DNA of 64,000 nt from Gemmatimonadota bacterium (GTDB taxonomy: Bacteria; Gemmatimonadota; Gemmatimonadetes; Gemmatimonadales; Gemmatimonadaceae), in assembly GCA_021324635.1 (NCBI GenBank), contig JAJPIS010000080.1, positions 1-64,000 of the forward strand, read 5' to 3'. Positions 1 through 9,165 of the stretch are shown here, piece after piece. Every line of letters begins with the position of its first letter. Position 1 is the stretch's first letter. Position numbers and translations under genes: made by a program. Below the pieces are notes generated by a model, which worked only from the letters and a program-made list of their open reading frames with translations, did not search any database and was not told where the DNA came from.

Positions 1-27
1 CTCCCCCTCCCCCTCCCCCTCCCCCTC
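1..27. repeat. C5T hexamer tract at the left edge
   Basis: Four to five tandem copies of CCCCCT run along the extreme left edge. The complementary strand is G5A-rich and could form a G-quadruplex. The same motif recurs inside bioA (2711-2735) and, in the opposite strand sense, at the start of pdxH (6100-6157). The tract could be the tail of a gene that begins outside the window or the leader of the kinase gene at 71; this cannot be decided here. Confidence 0.7.
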
Positions 28-70
28 TGGTGGGCCGCGTCGACGGGCGCGGCGCATCGGGCGACGGGGC

Positions 71-1372
71 GTGACGCGGCCCGCCGGAGCGGTCGAAGCG
101 TCGAGTCCGGAGCTCGAGAGCCCGCTCGCCGCTCGCGACCGCACCATCGCGCGCCTCGAGCGCGACATCGCCGCGCTGCGCGGGATCCTGCTCGAGTACA
201 TGCAGGCCCGCGAGGCATCGGAGGACCTGCTCCGGGCGAGCGAGGCCCGGTACCGGTCGCTCATCCACCGCGCGGCCTACGGCATCTTCCGCGCGACCCT
301 CGACGGCCGTTTCCTCGAGGTGAACCCGGCGCTGCTGCGGACCCTGGCGTACCCCGACGAATCATCTCTCGTGGCCGCGCCGGCCGGCTCGATGTTTTAC
401 GATCCGGGCGACGGCGCGCGGCTGCTCGACCAGGCCGGCCGGGGTGATCTCCCGGGGTGGGCGGAGGTCAAGTGGCGGCGATGCGACGGCGCGCCGGTGC
501 TGATCCGGCTCACGATGCAAGTCGTGCGGGACGCGGCCGGGACGGCGATCGCGCTCGAAGGGATGACCGAGGACGTGACCGACCGCGCTCGGCAGGAGGA
601 GCTGCTCCGGCGGAGCGAGCGCATGGCGAGCCTCGGCCACACGCTGGCCGGCGTGGCCCACGAGCTCAACAACCCGCTGGCCGCGATCGGCGGGTTCGCC
701 CAACTGATGCTCCGGCAACCGCTCGACGACGAGGACCGGATCGCGCTCGAGACGATCAATCATGAGGCGCAGCGGGCGGGGCGGATCGTCCGCGACCTGC
801 TGGCCTTCTCCCGCCGCGAGGAACACGAGCGGCGGGAACGCGTCGACGTCAACGAAGTCGTGCGCTACATCGCCGACGCCCAGCGCTATCAGATCGAGAC
901 CCTTGGCATCAAGCGCGACATCGCGCTGGCGAGCGGATTGCCGCCCGTGCTGGCGCAGGCGTCGCAGCTCGAGCAGGTCGTCCTCAACCTGGTCGTCAAC
1001 GCGCGACAGGCGCTCGAGCTCACGATGGACGATCGCATCGGCGCCCAGCGGAGCGGGCGCGACGGGCCGCCGCCGACCATTTCGGTGCGCACGGCAATCG
1101 ACCGGACCGTGAGCGCGGCCGGCGCAGTGCTGCTGGAGGTCGCCGACAATGGGCCGGGGATCCCGCCCGAGCACCGCGCCCGCATCTGGGATCCGTTCTG
1201 GACGACGAAGGACGAAGGCCAGGGGACCGGCCTCGGGCTCGCCGTCGTGCACAGCATCGTCGAGAGCTACGGCGGCACGATCGACGTCGAGACCGACGTC
1301 GGGCGCGGGACACGATTCCTCGTTCGACTCCCGGCGGCCCCAGCGGCCGGCGACCCGGGCACACCCGGCTGA
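71..1372 (+). CDS. PAS-domain sensor histidine kinase
   Basis: A 433-residue soluble histidine kinase that would autophosphorylate and pass phosphate to a response regulator not present in the window. An N-terminal coiled-coil-like stretch (residues 1-60) leads into one PAS domain (about 60-170). The HisKA H-box AHELNNPL follows, with the phospho-acceptor His near 197. The catalytic domain has an N-box ([10 protein letters not shown]), G1 (DNGPGI) and GTGLGL. No transmembrane helix is visible, so sensing is probably cytoplasmic. The start is GTG. Its stop lies 2 nt before the GTG of bioF, so it is probably co-transcribed with the biotin genes, which is an unusual partnership. The ligand is unknown. 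Confidence 0.9.
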   Translation: MTRPAGAVEASSPELESPLAARDRTIARLERDIAALRGILLEYMQAREASEDLLRASEARYRSLIHRAAYGIFRATLDGRFLEVNPALLRTLAYPDESSLVAAPAGSMFYDPGDGARLLDQAGRGDLPGWAEVKWRRCDGAPVLIRLTMQVVRDAAGTAIALEGMTEDVTDRARQEELLRRSERMASLGHTLAGVAHELNNPLAAIGGFAQLMLRQPLDDEDRIALETINHEAQRAGRIVRDLLAFSRREEHERRERVDVNEVVRYIADAQRYQIETLGIKRDIALASGLPPVLAQASQLEQVVLNLVVNARQALELTMDDRIGAQRSGRDGPPPTISVRTAIDRTVSAAGAVLLEVADNGPGIPPEHRARIWDPFWTTKDEGQGTGLGLAVVHSIVESYGGTIDVETDVGRGTRFLVRLPAAPAAGDPGTPG

Positions 1373-1374
1373 CC

Positions 1375-2664
1375 GTGCACGAGTCGACCGCGGAGCCGGC
1401 GGTTCCGGCGATCGCCCTCGAACCCGAGCCTGGCGCGGCGCGCGATCGGGAGTCGGTGCGGTCGGACGGCGGACTCGATCGGGCGCTCCGGCGAGAGTTG
1501 GCGCTGCTCGACCGGGCGGGTCTCCGGCGGACGCTGCGTCCGATCGAGCGCCGCCCAGGGGGCGGCGCTCGAGTGGTGGAGGACGGGCGCGTCCTCGTCG
1601 ACTTCGCCTCGAACGACTACCTGGGGCTCGCGGCCGACCCACGGATCGCGGCGGCCGCCGCCAATGCGCTGCGGGAGGCAGCGATCGGGGCCGGCGCGGC
1701 GCGGCTGATCAGTGGCAACCATCCACATCATGAGGCGCTGGAGCGCGAGCTGGCCCGCTTCAAGGGCGCACCGGCCGCCCTCCTGTTCGGCAGCGGCTAC
1801 CTCGCGAACGTCGGCACGATCCCGGCGCTCGTCGGGCGGCGCGACGTGATCTACGCCGATGCCCTCAATCATGCCTCGCTGATCGACGCCTGCCGTCTCT
1901 CGCGTGCCGAGGTGCGTGTCGTGCCGCACGCCGACACCGACGCCCTCGCGCGCCTGCTGCGCGCCGATCGGGCGACGGGGTTCCGACGTCGTCTGATCGT
2001 CGTGGACGGCGTCTTCTCCATGGACGGCGACCTCGCGCCGCTCGACCGCATCGTGGCCCTGGCGCGCGAGCACGGCGCGTGGACCTACGTCGACGACGCG
2101 CACGCGACCGGCGTACTGGGCGCGACCGGCGGGGGCTCGGTGGAGCACTGGGGCGCCGGCGTCGAGGGTGCGGTCGACGTCGTGATGGGCACCCTCGGCA
2201 AGGCGCTCGGCGTCGCGGGGGCGTTCGTCACCGGGTCCCGCACACTGATCGACTATCTCGTGACCCGCGCGCGCGCCTTCGTGTTCACGACCGGGACGCC
2301 GCCGGCGATGGCCGCGGCTGCCGTCGAGGCGCTGCGGATCGTGCAGGACGAGCCGGCCCGGCGGCGGCGCGTCCGGGCGGTCGCGGCCCAGCTGCGGACG
2401 CGCCTCGCGGCGCTCGGGCATCCGGTCGCGGGCGCGCCCGACGGCCACATCATCCCGGTGCTCATCGGTCCGGCCGATCGCGCCATGGCGGCCGGCGCGG
2501 CGCTCCGGGCGCGGGGCTACCTGGTCGGTGCCGTGCGGCCGCCGACCGTCCCCCTCGGCACCTCTCGGCTCCGCATCACGGCCAGCGCGGCGCACAGCGA
2601 CGCCGACATCGAGGGCCTCGTGGCCGCGATCGCCGACATCCTTCCCCCTCGGACGGCCCGTTGA
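1375..2664 (+). CDS. bioF: 8-amino-7-oxononanoate synthase
   Basis: PLP-dependent condensation of pimeloyl-ACP (or pimeloyl-CoA) with L-alanine, the first step of biotin ring assembly. The 429 residues show the alpha-oxoamine synthase pattern. FASNDYLGL lies near residue 80, the cofactor-contacting VDDAHATG near 240, and the Schiff-base lysine in GTLGKALG near 275. About 45 extra N-terminal residues of low complexity precede the usual start of the family. The GTG start lies 2 nt after the kinase stop. It is the first biotin gene of a tightly coupled cluster. The close relative Kbl is possible by fold, but the bioA/D/B neighbours settle the assignment. Confidence 0.95.
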   Translation: MHESTAEPAVPAIALEPEPGAARDRESVRSDGGLDRALRRELALLDRAGLRRTLRPIERRPGGGARVVEDGRVLVDFASNDYLGLAADPRIAAAAANALREAAIGAGAARLISGNHPHHEALERELARFKGAPAALLFGSGYLANVGTIPALVGRRDVIYADALNHASLIDACRLSRAEVRVVPHADTDALARLLRADRATGFRRRLIVVDGVFSMDGDLAPLDRIVALAREHGAWTYVDDAHATGVLGATGGGSVEHWGAGVEGAVDVVMGTLGKALGVAGAFVTGSRTLIDYLVTRARAFVFTTGTPPAMAAAAVEALRIVQDEPARRRRVRAVAAQLRTRLAALGHPVAGAPDGHIIPVLIGPADRAMAAGAALRARGYLVGAVRPPTVPLGTSRLRITASAAHSDADIEGLVAAIADILPPRTAR

Positions 2665-2684
2665 CCCAGACACCGACCCAGGCC

Positions 2685-4052
2685 ATGACGCCGGCCGCGC
2701 CTCGCCCTTGCTCCCCCTCCCCCTCCCCCTCCCCGATTGTCGAGCTCGACGCCGCGCACGTCTGGCACCCCTATACCCAGCACGGCATTGCGCCGACCGC
2801 CGTCCCGATCGCGCGTGCCGAGGGCGCCGTGCTGTACGACCTCGCCGGCCGCCCGATCATCGATGCGATCTCGTCGTGGTGGGTCACGCTCCACGGGCAC
2901 GCGCACCCGGCGATCGCCGCCGCCATCGCCGACCAGGCCCGCCGGCTGGAGCAGGTGATCTTCGCCGGGTTCACCCACGAGCCGGCGGCGGCGCTGGCGG
3001 CGGAGCTCGTGCGCCATCTTCCGGCCGGACTGACCCGCATCTTCTACTCGGACAACGGCTCGACGGCGGTCGAAGTGGCCCTCAAGGCCGCCCTCCAGTA
3101 TTGGCGCAACCGCGGGCAGCCGCGGACCCGGATCGCGGCCCTCGACCACGCGTACCACGGCGACACCTTCGGGGCGATGAGCGCGAGCGCGGCCAGCATC
3201 TTCACGGAGCCGTTCGCCGAGCTGCTGTTCGACGTCGTGCGCCTGCCCGCGCCCGGGTCGGCGGAGGATGATGCGGCGTTGCTGGCCGCGCTCGACCGGC
3301 TGCTCACCACGGACGGCGACCCGCTGGCGGCGGTGATCGTCGAGCCGCGGCTCCAGGGGGCGGGCGGCATGCGCGTCTGGCGGGCGGAGACGCTGCGCGC
3401 GGTCCGCGACCGGACCGCGGCGTACGACGTCCTGCTCATCGCTGACGAGGTCCTGACCGGGTTCGGGCGGACGGGGCCGACCTTCGCGTGCCAGGGCGAA
3501 TCTCCGGCCACCGCCATTGCCCCGGACATCATGTGCCTCTCCAAGGGGCTCACCGGCGGGTTTCTGCCGATGGGGGTGACGGCCGTCCGGGAGGAGCTGT
3601 TCGAGGCGTTCCGCAGCAGCGACCGCCGGCAGACGTTCTTCCACGGTCATTCCTTCACCGCCAACCCGCTCGCGTGCGCCGCCGCGCGGGCGAGCCTGGC
3701 GTTGCTCGACGACGACTGCGCGGCGCGGCGCACCGCGATCGAGTCGGCGCATCGTGCCCAGATGCGCTGCTGGTCCACGCATCCGTGGGTCCGCGATCCG
3801 CGCGTGCTCGGAACGGTCGCCGCCTTCGACCTCGTCGCGCCGGCCGCCGAGGCCGGCGGGTACCTGCACCCGATCGGCCGCCAGTTGGCCGACTTCGCGT
3901 TCGACGCGGGGGTGCTGATCCGGCCGTTGGGCGACGTCGTGTACGTGCTGCCACCGTACTGCATCACGAGCGACCAGCTCGGTCAGGTGTACGCCGTGGT
4001 GACGGCATTCCTCGAGCGGCTCGAGCGGGAGGGCCCGGTGGTGGCCCGATGA
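2685..4052 (+). CDS. bioA: adenosylmethionine-8-amino-7-oxononanoate aminotransferase
   Basis: Transfers the amino group of S-adenosylmethionine to 8-amino-7-oxononanoate, giving 7,8-diaminopelargonate. It is a class III aminotransferase of 455 residues from ATG 2685. HVWHPYTQ near residue 25 is typical of BioA, as are [10 protein letters not shown] and the PLP lysine in CLSKGLTGG near 286. A TTG at 2661 overlapping the bioF stop is an alternative start. The first 20 residues contain a Ser-Pro run encoded by the C5T hexamers at 2711-2735; such runs are not typical of the family. Its end overlaps bioD (ATGA). Confidence 0.95.
   Translation: MTPAAPRPCSPSPSPSPIVELDAAHVWHPYTQHGIAPTAVPIARAEGAVLYDLAGRPIIDAISSWWVTLHGHAHPAIAAAIADQARRLEQVIFAGFTHEPAAALAAELVRHLPAGLTRIFYSDNGSTAVEVALKAALQYWRNRGQPRTRIAALDHAYHGDTFGAMSASAASIFTEPFAELLFDVVRLPAPGSAEDDAALLAALDRLLTTDGDPLAAVIVEPRLQGAGGMRVWRAETLRAVRDRTAAYDVLLIADEVLTGFGRTGPTFACQGESPATAIAPDIMCLSKGLTGGFLPMGVTAVREELFEAFRSSDRRQTFFHGHSFTANPLACAAARASLALLDDDCAARRTAIESAHRAQMRCWSTHPWVRDPRVLGTVAAFDLVAPAAEAGGYLHPIGRQLADFAFDAGVLIRPLGDVVYVLPPYCITSDQLGQVYAVVTAFLERLEREGPVVAR
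2711..2735. repeat. C5T hexamer tract inside the 5' end of bioA
   Basis: About four CCCCCT hexamers, read in frame as a Ser-Pro repeat between the start codon and the first conserved BioA residues. It matches the tract at 1-27. Because the unit is 6 bp, changes in copy number would preserve the reading frame. Confidence 0.75.
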
Positions 4053-4969
4053 GCGTACCGGTCGCAGCGCCCGCCGCCCATGCCAGCGGGACGCCCGGCG
4101 TGCAGGAATCGCGGGAGCCCCAGCGAGTGCAGGCGGCACCGGTCGCGCCCCCCGGTTGGCCCGCCGACTGGCGCCCGCCGCGCATCGCGCTCGGCGTCAC
4201 CGGGACCGACACGGGTGTCGGGAAGACGGTCGTGGCCGCGGCGCTCGCGGCGGCGTTCACCGCGGCGCTCGAGGGGCAGCCCGGCCGCGTGCGGGGGCCG
4301 GGCGAGGCGGGAGCGGCCAGGGCGAGTGGGGGGAATGGCGGCAGCGCGGGGGCGCGGACCCCCGTGGGTGTCCTCAAGCCCGCCGAGACCGGGGTCCCCG
4401 ACGGGAGTGTGCCGCCCGACGCCGCGCTCCTCCGTGCGGCGGCCGGAGGCGCCGTGCCACTCGGCGACGTCTGTCCGTTCGTGTTCACCGAGCCGGTCGC
4501 GCCGCTCGTCGCCGCCGAGCGCGCCGGCCGCGTCATTCCGCTCCACGCGCTCGATGCCGCGTACGTGCGCGTCGCCGGCGGTCGGGCCGCGGTCATCGTC
4601 GAGGGGGCGGGCGGCCTCCTCGTGCCGGTGGCCGACGGCGTCGGGTACGACACGTTGTTCGCGCGGTGGGGGCTCGCGGTGGTGATCGTCGCCGCCAACC
4701 GGCTGGGCGTGCTCAATCACGCCGCGCTGACCGTGCGGGCGGCCGAGGCGGCGGGACTCCGGGTGGCGGCCGTCGTGCTCAACACGATCACCGCCGCCCC
4801 GCCGGACGTGGCGGAGTCGACCAACCTGGCCGCGTTGCGGCGCCTGCTCCCGCGGCACAAAGTGTTGACGTTCCCGTCCGTCGGCGACCCTCACCATATT
4901 CCTGCACTGGCCGAGGCGGCCGTCGCCTCGGGTCTGCTGCACGCTCTCTTCCAGCCTCCTGCATCGTGA
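4049..4969 (+). CDS. bioD: dethiobiotin synthetase
   Basis: ATP-dependent closure of the ureido ring: diaminopelargonate plus CO2 gives dethiobiotin. The protein has 306 residues, longer than the usual 220-240, owing to a 40-residue N-terminal leader and a Gly/Ala-rich insert at about residues 75-105. The P-loop GTDTGVGKT starts near residue 52, LKPAETG follows the insert, and [10 protein letters not shown] is the conserved nucleotide/diaminopelargonate loop. ATG 4049 overlaps the bioA stop (ATGA), indicating translational coupling. The insert sits between the P-loop helix and the next beta strand and is probably a surface loop. Confidence 0.93.
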   Translation: MSVPVAAPAAHASGTPGVQESREPQRVQAAPVAPPGWPADWRPPRIALGVTGTDTGVGKTVVAAALAAAFTAALEGQPGRVRGPGEAGAARASGGNGGSAGARTPVGVLKPAETGVPDGSVPPDAALLRAAAGGAVPLGDVCPFVFTEPVAPLVAAERAGRVIPLHALDAAYVRVAGGRAAVIVEGAGGLLVPVADGVGYDTLFARWGLAVVIVAANRLGVLNHAALTVRAAEAAGLRVAAVVLNTITAAPPDVAESTNLAALRRLLPRHKVLTFPSVGDPHHIPALAEAAVASGLLHALFQPPAS

Positions 4970-6090
4970 CCCCGTCCCAATCCCGGTGGCTCGATCTCGC
5001 CGACGACGCGCTCGGCGGCGCCCTGCTCTCGCGTACGGACGCGCGGAGCGTCCTCACCGCGCCTGACGACGCCCTGCTGGAGCTTCTGGCCGCCGCCTAT
5101 CGCGTGCGGCGGCACCATTGGGGCAACCGGGTGCGATTGCACTTCCTCTGCAACGCCCAGAGCGGGCTCTGTCCGGAGGACTGCCACTACTGCTCCCAGT
5201 CGAGTGTGTCGACGGCCGAGATCGACCGCTATCCGCTGCTCGCCCGGGAGAAGATCCTCGAGGCGGCGGGGCGGGCGGCGGCGCTCAAGGCCGGCACCTT
5301 CTGCCTCGTGATCTCCGGCCGGAGTCCCGGTGAGCGCGTCTTCGGGAAAGTGCTCGACGCCGTGCGCGAGATCCGCGCGCGCTACGACCTCAAAGTCTGC
5401 GCCTGTCTCGGTCTGCTCGACGCCGGGCAGGCGCAGCGTCTGGCCGAAGCCGGCGTCGAGACCGTGAACCACAACCTCAACACCTCCGAGCGCCACCACG
5501 CCTCGGTGTGCTCGACCCACACCTTTGCCGATCGCCGGGCGACCGTGGAGCACGTAAAGGCGGCCGGGATCAAGACGTGCTCGGGCGGAATCATCGGCAT
5601 GGGCGAGTCGGACGACGACATCTACGACCTGGCGGTCAGCCTCCGCGAGCTCGACGTCCGCAGCGTCCCGGTCAACTTCCTGATCCCGATCGCCGGGACA
5701 CCGTTCGCGAATCGACATGCGCTCGACCCGCGGCGCTGCCTCCGCGTTCTCTGCCTCTATCGCTTCGTGCTCCCATCGCAGGAGATCCGGATCGCCGGCG
5801 GCCGCGAAGTGCACCTGCGCTCGCTCCAGCCGCTGGGCCTCTATCCGGCGAACTCCATCTTCATCGGCGACTACCTGACCACCCAGGGTCAGACGGCGCA
5901 GGCCGACTACGCGATGATCCGCGACGCGGGGTTCGTGCTCGAGACACCGGACGGCGCGCCGTTCGACGGCGATCCGCTGGCGGGCGCGCCGCCGTCCTAT
6001 CCGCGAGCCCCGCTCCCGATGCCGGTCGTCCCGCCTGGCGTCCCGTCCGGCCCCCCGTCCGGGATCTCGCCCGGCGTCCCGGTGGGCTGA
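4966..6090 (+). CDS. bioB: biotin synthase (radical SAM)
   Basis: Inserts sulfur into dethiobiotin to make biotin, using a SAM-binding [4Fe-4S] cluster and a sacrificial [2Fe-2S] cluster. The radical-SAM cysteines are C69, C73 and C76 (CPEDCHYC). Further family motifs are YNHNLNT-type [17 protein letters not shown] and the near C-terminal AGGREV. It has 374 residues. The start is the GTG at 4966, which overlaps the bioD stop (GTGA). The last 30 residues are Pro/Gly-rich and not conserved in the family. The TGA stop shares its A with the ATG of pdxH. Confidence 0.96.
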   Translation: MTPSQSRWLDLADDALGGALLSRTDARSVLTAPDDALLELLAAAYRVRRHHWGNRVRLHFLCNAQSGLCPEDCHYCSQSSVSTAEIDRYPLLAREKILEAAGRAAALKAGTFCLVISGRSPGERVFGKVLDAVREIRARYDLKVCACLGLLDAGQAQRLAEAGVETVNHNLNTSERHHASVCSTHTFADRRATVEHVKAAGIKTCSGGIIGMGESDDDIYDLAVSLRELDVRSVPVNFLIPIAGTPFANRHALDPRRCLRVLCLYRFVLPSQEIRIAGGREVHLRSLQPLGLYPANSIFIGDYLTTQGQTAQADYAMIRDAGFVLETPDGAPFDGDPLAGAPPSYPRAPLPMPVVPPGVPSGPPSGISPGVPVG

Positions 6091-6761
6091 TGGTGGCGGG
6101 AGGAGGGAGAGGGAGAGGGGGAGGGGGAGGGGGAGGGGGAGGGGGCGGCGAGGGGGGATCGGCGCGGGCGCGGCTCGCGGACCTCCGCCGCGAGTATGCG
6201 CACGCGGTGCTCTCCGAGCCAGACGCGGACGCCGATCCGATCCGGCAGTTCGAGCGGTGGCTCGCTGACGCGCACGCGGCCGAGGTGCCGGACGTGAACG
6301 CCATGATTTTGGCGACGGCGGCGCCCGGCGGCGCGCCGTCGGCGCGGGTGGTCCTGCTCAAGAGCGTCGACGCGCGCGGCTTCGTCTTCTTCACCGACTA
6401 CCGGAGCCGCAAGGGACAGGAGCTGGAGCGGAACCCGCGGGCCGCGCTCGTTTTCTTCTGGGGCGCGCTGGACCGCCAGGTGCGTATCACCGGTGCGGTC
6501 ACCCGCGTCAGCCAGTCGGAATCGGACGCGTACTTTGCCTCGCGGCCGCTCGCGAGCCGCCTGAGTGCGTGGGCATCACATCAATCGTCGGTCGTCCCGA
6601 CCCGCGCGGCGCTCGAGGCGCGGGTCGCCGAGCTGAGTCGCCAGTACGATGAGGGCACGCCGCCGCCGCTCCCGCCCTACTGGGGTGGCTATCGCGTGGC
6701 GCCGGACGCGCTCGAGTTCTGGCAGGGGCGGCCGAGCCGTCTGCACGACCGGCTCCTGTAG
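6090..6761 (+). CDS. pdxH: pyridoxamine 5'-phosphate oxidase
   Basis: FMN-dependent oxidation of pyridoxine/pyridoxamine 5'-phosphate to PLP. The 223 residues include the FMN-binding stretch [20 protein letters not shown], the central region with [18 protein letters not shown], and the C-terminal [11 protein letters not shown]...[12 protein letters not shown] signature. The ATG overlaps the bioB stop by one base (TGATG), so this is the last gene of the biotin cluster. PLP is required by BioF and BioA, which gives the linkage a clear metabolic sense. Residues 4-22 are a polyglycine/Arg run encoded by a G-rich repeat and unlike other PdxH N-termini. Confidence 0.95.
   Translation: MVAGGGRGRGGGGGGGGGGGEGGSARARLADLRREYAHAVLSEPDADADPIRQFERWLADAHAAEVPDVNAMILATAAPGGAPSARVVLLKSVDARGFVFFTDYRSRKGQELERNPRAALVFFWGALDRQVRITGAVTRVSQSESDAYFASRPLASRLSAWASHQSSVVPTRAALEARVAELSRQYDEGTPPPLPPYWGGYRVAPDALEFWQGRPSRLHDRLL
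6100..6157. repeat. G5A-type tract in the 5' end of pdxH
   Basis: An irregular run of GGGAGA followed by repeated GGGGGA, encoding the glycine-rich N-terminus of PdxH. The plus strand is G-rich here, the reverse of the tracts at 1-27 and 2711-2735. Four or more G-runs occur within 30 nt of the mRNA, so an RNA G-quadruplex near the pdxH start codon is possible. Confidence 0.7.
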
Positions 6762-6836
6762 TCGCGGACCGCGGGCGGTGCGTGGCGGATCGACCGCCTG
6801 TCACCCTGAGCGAATGGGAGCTGGCCGCTCCGGCCC

Positions 6837-7769
6837 TCAGGCCAGCTCGCTGCGCAGGGTGACGTAGCTCTCGTAGCGCTCGGCGCTGATCACCCCATCA
6901 CGCACGGCCCCGCGCACGGCGCAGCCGGGCTCGACCCGGTGCGTGCAATCCACGAACCGGCACTGATCGACGAACGGTCGGAACTCGGGGAAGCAGCGGT
7001 CGAGGGCCGCCGCGGGCACGGCCCAGAGACCAACCTCGCGGAGGCCGGGCGTGTCGACGACGTACGTCGAGTCGGGCAGCGGGACGAGCCGGGCACCGAC
7101 CGTCGTATGCCGCCCCTTCTGGACGGCGGCGCTGATCGCGCCCACCCGGAGGTCGAGCCCGGGGAAGAGACTGTTGAGCAGGGATGACTTGCCGACACCC
7201 GACGGGCCGGCGACCACGGACGTGCGGCCGGCGAGCGCCTGGACGAGGTGTCGGAGCCCCTCGCCCGTCCGTGTGCTCGTGTAGTGCACCTCGTATCCGG
7301 CCCGCTCGTAGTCGGCGAATTGAGCGTGTGCGGACGCCCCGTCGACGAGATCGACCTTGTTGACCACGAGCCGCGCGGGGAGCCGATTGCTCTCGGCGAT
7401 CACCAGGAAGCGATCCACCATCCGGCGGTGCGGCTCCGGTTGGGCGGCGGCGAAGACGACCACCACCTGACCGACGTTGGCGGCGATGACGCGCTCTCCC
7501 TGCCCGCCGCCGGGGGTGCGCCGCGACAGGGCCGACTGCCGTGGCAGGATCTCCTCGATCGCCCACGCGCCGCCGCGGCGGTCCGGCGCGACGATCACGC
7601 GATCGCCGACCGCCAGCTTGGACTCGCCCGCTTGCTTGAGGCGGCCACGGAGCGTCGCGTCGTACGTCGCGCCGTCGTCCATCCGCACCGACCAGACGCC
7701 GCCCGCCCCCCACAGGACGACACCCGGCCCGCGGTCGTCCGGCGCGTCGGCGACCGTCCTGCCCGTCAT
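6837..7769 (-). CDS. rsgA: ribosome small-subunit-dependent GTPase A
   Basis: Circularly permuted GTPase that helps late maturation of the 30S subunit. The 310 residues start with an OB-fold domain (about 12-80). The G motifs then appear in permuted order: NKVD (G4), GPSGVGKSS (G1), a Thr-containing switch (GRHTTVGARL) and DTPG (G3). The C-terminal zinc site is visible as C...C.H...C in QCRFVDCTHRVEPGC. The start codon overlaps the stop of the upstream small gene (7766). The convergent pdxH ends 75 bp away. Confidence 0.96.
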   Translation of the reverse strand: MTGRTVADAPDDRGPGVVLWGAGGVWSVRMDDGATYDATLRGRLKQAGESKLAVGDRVIVAPDRRGGAWAIEEILPRQSALSRRTPGGGQGERVIAANVGQVVVVFAAAQPEPHRRMVDRFLVIAESNRLPARLVVNKVDLVDGASAHAQFADYERAGYEVHYTSTRTGEGLRHLVQALAGRTSVVAGPSGVGKSSLLNSLFPGLDLRVGAISAAVQKGRHTTVGARLVPLPDSTYVVDTPGLREVGLWAVPAAALDRCFPEFRPFVDQCRFVDCTHRVEPGCAVRGAVRDGVISAERYESYVTLRSELA

Positions 7770-8143
7770 TCGGCGCGCTCTCCGGCTCCGACATCGCTCG
7801 GCGTGTCACGCCGCCGGATGAGCGCGTCGAGCGTGCGCTTCACGTCCGCGAGCGGCATCCGTCCCAGTGCCTCGCGGCTCGCGGCCGGGGTGCGCGCCCG
7901 GGCCAGGAAGTCGGATTCGACGTGTCCTGCCAGCGCCGGGACGCCGGCGCTCCAGCGGACGAAGAGGAAGTAGGCGCCGTACGGCCCGGCCGCGTCTCCG
8001 GTCTCCTCCACCATGATCTCGACCGTGTACGAGGCGCCGTCTGCCCCCTCGAACGCCGCGGGCCGCGCGTGGACTGCCGCATAGCCGCCGACCGTCGACG
8101 CGTCGCCCCGGCTGTGATCGGGCGGGAGATGCTGGCCGCTCAC
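7766..8143 (-). CDS. conserved-looking hypothetical protein between putA-like and rsgA genes
   Basis: No family recognised. The 125-residue protein from GTG 8143 has a predicted alpha/beta core (YTVEIMVEET, YGAYFLFVRW) and a charged C-terminus. There is no signal peptide or membrane segment. The start is chosen because it lies just downstream of the proline dehydrogenase stop (8151); an upstream in-frame start at 8197 would overlap that gene. Its end overlaps the rsgA start by 4 nt, so it is probably translated from the same transcript as proline dehydrogenase and rsgA. A dimeric ligand-sensing role is possible but unsupported. Confidence 0.7.
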   Translation of the reverse strand: MSGQHLPPDHSRGDASTVGGYAAVHARPAAFEGADGASYTVEIMVEETGDAAGPYGAYFLFVRWSAGVPALAGHVESDFLARARTPAASREALGRMPLADVKRTLDALIRRRDTPSDVGAGERAE

Positions 8144-8150
8144 CGTCCGC

Positions 8151-9089
8151 TCACCCGTGGTCGCGCCGTAGCGCCTCCCGCAGCACGTTGCCCGCAATGA
8201 ACATCACGTTGGCCGGCCGCTCGGCCAGTCGGCGCATCAGATACGGATACCACTGCGTCCCGAACGGCACGTAGACCCGCATCCGATACCCCTCGCGGAC
8301 GAGCGACTCCTGCAGGTCACGCCGCACGCCATAGAGCATCTGGAACTCGAAGCGGTTGGGCGGGATGTTCCGCTCGCGCGCGAACCGCTTGGCGGCGCCG
8401 ATGAGTCGCTCGTCGTGGGTGGCGAGCCCCGGATAGTTGCCGTCCTGCACGAGCCGCTCCATGCAGCGGGCGTAGCTCGCATCCACGTCACGCTTGGCCG
8501 GATAGGCGACGGACGGCGGCTCCTTGTACGCTCCCTTGCACAGCCGGACGCGGACCCGCGACTCGATCGCCCGCGCGACGTCGGCTTCGGTGCGGTAGAG
8601 GTAACTCTGGAGTACGATCCCGACGTGCCCGGTGTACGCGGGATGGAATCGGTCGTAAAAGAGCCGCAACGTGCGCTCGGTGTAGGCGCTCGACTCCATG
8701 TCGAGCCGCACGAAGGTGCGGTAGTCGCGGGCGCGGCCGAGCAGGTCGTGCATGATGGCGACGCACAGGTCCTCGGAGACGTCCAGGCCCATCGCCGTCA
8801 GCTTCACCGAGACGTTGGCGTCGAGCCGTCGCTCCTGGATCCGGTCGAGAATGTGCAGGTACTCCCGCCCGGCGGCCCGCGCCTCGGCCTCGGAGTGCAC
8901 GCTCTCGCCCAGGAGGTCGAGGGAGGCCGTGATGCCCCGGCCGTTGAGCTGCACCACCACGTCGAGCGCCTGCTCGAGCGAGTCGCCGGCGACGAAACGC
9001 TGGGCGAAGCGCTTCGCGACGCGGTTCCGCCGGGCGAACTGCGCGAGCTGTGGCTGGCCGGACAGGTAGAGCAGCGTTGGACGGAGCAT
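8151..9089 (-). CDS. proline dehydrogenase
   Basis: FAD-dependent oxidation of L-proline to 1-pyrroline-5-carboxylate, feeding electrons to quinone. It is a 312-residue monofunctional enzyme with a TIM-barrel PRODH domain. Visible signatures are VSVKLTAMG, FVRLDMESSAYTE, RVRLCKGAYKEP, FEFQMLYGVRRDLQ and the C-terminal RVYVPFGTQWYPYLMRRLAERPAN (split here only in description). No P5C dehydrogenase domain is fused, so glutamate production must use another gene outside the window. It is transcribed ahead of the hypothetical gene and rsgA. Confidence 0.95.
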   Translation of the reverse strand: MLRPTLLYLSGQPQLAQFARRNRVAKRFAQRFVAGDSLEQALDVVVQLNGRGITASLDLLGESVHSEAEARAAGREYLHILDRIQERRLDANVSVKLTAMGLDVSEDLCVAIMHDLLGRARDYRTFVRLDMESSAYTERTLRLFYDRFHPAYTGHVGIVLQSYLYRTEADVARAIESRVRVRLCKGAYKEPPSVAYPAKRDVDASYARCMERLVQDGNYPGLATHDERLIGAAKRFARERNIPPNRFEFQMLYGVRRDLQESLVREGYRMRVYVPFGTQWYPYLMRRLAERPANVMFIAGNVLREALRRDHG

Positions 9090-9165
9090 GATCGACGGCG
9101 CGGAGCGAAGGGGGCGGCGGGGGACGGCGGAGGCGGCGGGCAGCGACGGACGAAAAACCCCGGCG

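Noticed and set aside
6087-6093. Frameshift fusion of bioB and pdxH
   Set aside because: The two are separate proteins with complete family signatures. The one-base stop/start overlap (TGATG) is a normal coupled arrangement.
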